NCBI GenBank assembly: GCA_026874595.1
Contig: CM049319.1
Coordinates: 3,188,601 to 3,252,600, forward strand
Source: Sipunculus nudus
Lineage: Eukaryota > Annelida > Sipuncula > Golfingiida > Sipunculidae
Reading direction: 5' to 3'
Length of the DNA: 64,000 nucleotides
Below, one piece after another: positions 60,600-64,000 of the stretch. Position 1 is the stretch's first letter, and each line of letters opens with the position of its first letter. A program made the position numbers and the translations under genes. The notes beneath the pieces were generated by a model. The model had not been told where the DNA came from and did no database searches. It saw only the letters and a list, made by a program, of their open reading frames with translations.

Positions 60600-61370
60600 T
60601 TAAAATGTCATGTTTATCATATGTTAAGCAAATTCATGGACGGAAATACCCAGTCTTCACACTTTGTCTGTCTGTCCGTCAAGTTTTCGTTTCATTCAGA
60701 TTTTGGTCATTGATTGCTCTCATACTTTGGTTGGGATTGGTTTTGGTGTGTCCGTCTATAAATTTCCAAAACAATCCAAAAATCTTCCCAATTCACATAT
60801 AACATGACATGGGGAGACCTCTTCAGGGCACAATGAAAACTAAAACACAGCCACCATAACATGTGGAGACATCTTCAGGTGATAATAAAAACAAAGCGGA
60901 GGACATAAATTCCACGAAGTTGCTTGTTTCTAATTTTGATAAGAAAAAGTGTGGAACATAACTCAGATAACTTATTCAAAATTATTTTTTCTAATTTTTT
61001 AATAATCTCCAATTTCTTTAAAAAACAGGTGAATAAATATGCAAGTAAATGTCATGTACTATGTGTTGTTGGAACTGGTGAAAAAACATATTCTAGAAGT
61101 AAATTTTACAGAAATGTTCCCCTATTGTGATTGATAGGTATGTCTTATCATCATGTTTAATAATGGAAAACGTTTCATAAGTGTATTCAAAATTCAATAG
61201 TAGAGAGAATGTGTACATAGAAATAACTGGACGTAGTTCCTCATGTTGTTGTGGGTTTGATTTTGTCTATCAATTGTATGTGTGTATATTGTCTATTGTT
61301 CAATGTACATTGTTGTTATTGTTGTAATGTATATATAATGGAATAAAGAATTGTTAAAACAAAAAAAAAG
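60600..61370. other. Segment present only in copy 2, no family recognised
   Basis: Contains a near repeat, ACATGGGGAGACCTCTTCAG-like and ACATGTGGAGACATCTTCAG (near 60806 and 60859), and ends in a poly-A run at about 61360, which suggests a retroposed sequence. No coding frame of note. Confidence 0.35.
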
Positions 61371-62000
61371 TTTGGAACATTATGGTTCACGGAAAACAGA
61401 TTGATATAAGTGATGAAACCTTAACCTATTTTGCATACTATTATACCATTTACACGATCAAAACAGATATAACCAGGTGGCTGCGCCTACAAACCATATT
61501 AAAAAATGTTAAATGAGCCATTTCACTATGACTGGGAAAGGTGTAGCCGTGTTGTTAAAGCTAGAGAGTACTGTACCAATCATGAAAGTAGTGGCGCCAC
61601 CTGCAGCTTATCTTTAGACAGCAGTCGCATAACCAATACAATGATGTCTTCCTCGAGGAATTTGACAAGAGACAATGATATATATTTGAATACAAGAAAT
61701 AGTATTTTTTTTTTTTTTGCAATCAGCGAACTTAAAGTTTTTATTTTACTTTACTTTGCACTCATATGTAACACATTATATAAAAGCTGGAGAGTAAATA
61801 TTGTTTGACTAATCTTTTTGGCTCACAGAAAGTAGTTGATTCTATTTACAGCTGATATTAACATATCGGTCACATCAACGATATGGCCATAGCAGCTTTT
61901 GCAGTTAGTAAAATTTCATTTCATTTTTATGTTTGAAGCAATTTTTAATGATTCAACTTTTTTCACTCTTTTACATTCTATATACCTTTTATAGCTAAAA

Positions 62001-62002
<2 letters not shown>

Positions 62003-62062
<60 letters not shown>
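62003..62062. repeat. (TA)n microsatellite
   Basis: About 60 bp of TA in copy 2; copy 1 lacks it at the corresponding place. Confidence 0.97.
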
Positions 62063-62064
<2 letters not shown>

Positions 62065-62454
62065 CGCCTGACAGAAAGTTTGTCATCATAAATAGTGCAA
62101 CCAAATTCTTAGCTTTTCCTAATGTGGACCGACTGGTCGTTTGAAGCGGGGTTTTTGTCATGAATAAATCAAGTACTGTATATCAAATTTTATCAGAAAA
62201 TATTTTATTATAAAGTACGATGCAGATTGATATCATTGACGGTAGATGGATGAAATGTAATATTCCTCAATTCACACTAATTCTTTAATACATGTACATC
62301 ATTCATGCTTACATAGATATATATTACCTATATTATGGTATAATTTTTATTCCTATCAAAGTTAAATGTAAATCATAGACATGGTCATTTAACGAAAAAC
62401 CAAAATACTAAAAAGACACAAATACTGACACAAGGAGATATGAGAAAATTTAAA

Positions 62455-62622
62455 ATATAGTGTAACCTGTGTGAAGGACCACTCATTGAACTGACCAAAA
62501 GTGGTCTCAATTCAAGGTCGTCTTATAAGACAGGTCAGTTATAACCAGTGTAAATGCTTTCAGTTCACTCAAGGGTGGTCTTGATAGACAGGTGGTCTTT
62601 CAGACAGGTTCCACTGTATATG
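62455..62622. mobile_element. MITE in the SLC5-B 3' flank
   Basis: Same element as at 24774-24992: TATAGTGTAACCTGTGTG at the left and CAGGTTCCACTGTATA at the right, with AAGTGGTCT and GGTGGTCTTTCAGA inside. It lies just after the SLC5-B stop codon and is partly deleted relative to copy 1. Confidence 0.6.
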
Positions 62623-62661
62623 CTATAAACCCTGTACATAAAATAATCCTAGTGTTTATCT

Positions 62662-62888
62662 TTAAGCGAAGAACGCGTGCAGGAAGACGCAGGCCGCCAG
62701 GGCCAGCACGGCGTTGTAGTCCAACATTTTCTTCCACCAGGGGTTTTCCTTTATGTTTGTAGCCTTCCGCTGAAGGTCTATCATTTCCTGTCTGGTCAGA
62801 CGAGGTTTCGGGGCCTTGTCTATACCACACACGTACTTCAAGAATTGTTGTTTAAGCGACAGCTTCCCGTCCGTTGGGTTCTCATCCA
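62662..62888 (-). CDS. SLC5-B terminal exon
   Basis: One codon longer than in SLC5-A (an extra Q in LKQQF). Ends in the same HAFFA then TAA. Strong synonymous-level similarity over the last 60 codons suggests constraint or recent gene conversion. Confidence 0.94.
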
Positions 62889-63897
62889 CTGAAAATATAT
62901 TAAAATTTGCCAATTAACATTGTGAGATGGTACACGACCTTTGAATAAAACTATACCCGAGCATCCTTTATCAATTTGTACCCTAGGTTCTGATTTAAGT
63001 ACTGAGTACTGTCACAGGACAGTTTGCTCTTAGAAGATGCGTTCCTGTGCCTCTTTTCTGTGTGGCATGATGTAACTTCACCTTGGAAACATATCCTAGC
63101 GCTACAAGGTGGCTTCAAGCCGAGCCAAGTTTAACTGTAGTCGCCGCCTCAATATCATGTAGTTTAAGATAACTTCACTATCTGACTTGAGCAAAAATGG
63201 TTCTCCAAAAATATGAAAACAACAAACAGGCTAATTTCGACAATTATATTAAACGCCAAAGTAATTTTTTTTTTTACTTCGTTCAAAACCAGACGATTTG
63301 CAAAGTCAAGGTGAGACACTCAAGTCGCACTCTGAAATGTGATGTACCAACGAGCCACAGGTGTGTGACCGAACAACCTCTCGGTTATGATATACGGCGC
63401 CACCTACCGGGCTGCTTTTCATCCTTTTCATCATCTCGTGTAAAGTCGTCATCTTCCTTATCTTCTTCAGTGACTTCCTGAAGCTCAGGGTCCGTCCTCG
63501 TCCAGAACGTCACGCGCCGTAACTGAAAGCGGGCGAAAATATCATGCCTTATAACATATCTAAAGTAAACAATTTTAGCTATCAAGAATTATAATGCAAT
63601 TTACGTGTATTTATATTCATTTTCAAATTCAACATTTGAGATTGTTGAAGGTGTGCTTTCCTGTAAATGTCTTACCTGTCCGGGCGTCCTTGGTTCTGTG
63701 ACCAGACTAACTAAGATTATGACGAACATACTGACAACGAGGCTGATGACGGCGTAGTGAAGGTAGTTTACGTTGGTTACTATGGCGAAGCTGTTGTCCG
63801 GTTCTGTGCTCCCACAAGGTGGAGAAGGACGACTGAAGGTCAAACCAATCCTGATTATTCCCATTCCGAGTCCGACAAGAATCCCGCAAAACGCGCC
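62662..63897 (-). CDS. SLC5-B: second SGLT-like cotransporter, last three exons (partial)
   Basis: Exons, in transcript order: 63897-63676, 63522-63408, 62888-62662; earlier exons lie beyond the right edge. They correspond one to one, with the same phases, to SLC5-A exons 13-15. Reading: [47 protein letters not shown]; then [20 protein letters not shown] with an acidic tail; then [36 protein letters not shown] and HAFFA-stop. All frames are intact and acceptors/donors are canonical, so this copy is probably functional. Confidence 0.93.
63408..63522 (-). CDS. SLC5-B exon homologous to SLC5-A exon 14
   Basis: 38 codons plus one base against 31 plus one in SLC5-A; the extra codons are an acidic block, VTEEDKE. 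Acceptor CTTTCAG, donor CCCG|GTAGGTGG identical to SLC5-A. Confidence 0.92.
63676..63897 (-). CDS. SLC5-B exon homologous to SLC5-A exon 13
   Basis: 74 codons as in SLC5-A, acceptor TTACAG, donor CAG|GTAAGA. Keeps [14 protein letters not shown] and NYLHYA. Differences from SLC5-A are mostly conservative changes in membrane segments. Confidence 0.94.
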
Positions 63898-64000
63898 CTG
63901 TAATATTCACAAATATAGATTGTTAATAAATATCTATGTAATATCTTTAATCTTAGATGAGGGGAAATAACTTTGCAAATCGGAATGCCTACGTTTACTT

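Larger units (their letters stand above)
54850..63960. repeat. Segmental duplication, copy 2
   Basis: Direct-orientation copy of 18.44-26.9 kb, offset by 37.6 kb at the SLC5 stop codons. Relative to copy 1 it has gained a 1.23-kb inverted-repeat element (57.00-58.24 kb), about 690 bp at 59.78-60.46 kb and about 750 bp near 60.6-61.36 kb, and has lost Ig exon 4 and the CCATCTTG segment. Divergence is substantial in non-coding parts and low in SLC5 exons. Confidence 0.85.

Overview
This window is eukaryotic: multi-exon genes with GT-AG introns, long AT-rich non-coding stretches, and dense dispersed repeats. The repeat types (a roughly 335-bp tandem unit carrying GGTGGCGCCACC, AGGTCA-rich repeats, tRNA-derived SINE-like pieces, CR1/L2-like and Penelope-like relics, many inverted-repeat elements) and the protein sequences suggest a lophotrochozoan animal, most likely a bivalve mollusc. 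The species is not identified.

Layout. 1-18 kb: intergenic, dominated by two arrays of the ~335-bp repeat (2.2-6.0 and 9.7-12.5 kb), AGGTCA-rich repeats (12.5-13.3 kb) and a 1.2-kb inverted-repeat transposon with a TAA target duplication (15.2-16.4 kb). 19.3-21.6 kb (minus): a small immunoglobulin-superfamily gene (signal peptide, V-set, C2-type domain). 25.0-44.1 kb (minus): a complete 15-exon SLC5-family (SGLT-like) cotransporter, here SLC5-A. All exon phases agree and the joined frame gives 645 aa. 44.3-50.6 kb: nested palindromic and foldback elements, a LINE fragment and a GIY-YIG relic. 50.6-54.8 kb: mostly unassigned. 54.8-64 kb: a second, direct-orientation copy of the 18.4-26.8 kb region, holding a decayed copy of the Ig gene and the last three exons of a second SLC5 gene (SLC5-B), which runs off the window. 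The two cassettes are offset by about 37.6 kb, so this is a tandem duplication of an [SLC5 + Ig] unit in which the transporter end was kept and the Ig copy decayed.

Most unusual observation. In SLC5-A, exon-intron junctions have themselves become tandem repeats. About 84% of intron 3 is a 33-bp minisatellite (about 52 copies). Each unit is the 3' splice acceptor plus the first coding bases of exon 4, so the gene carries about 50 successive decoy acceptors. Only the copy nearest exon 4 gives an open frame; most others run into the TAG of the next acceptor. The best-looking acceptor, probably the ancestral one, now sits 1.7 kb away at the far edge of the array. Independently, the donor end of exon 9 is repeated about seven times in a 39-46 bp array that includes a second consensus donor, and the exon 7 donor opens directly into a (GA)n microsatellite. 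I know of no named system for arrays of splice sites expanded from a gene's own junctions; how they are spliced is the main question raised here.
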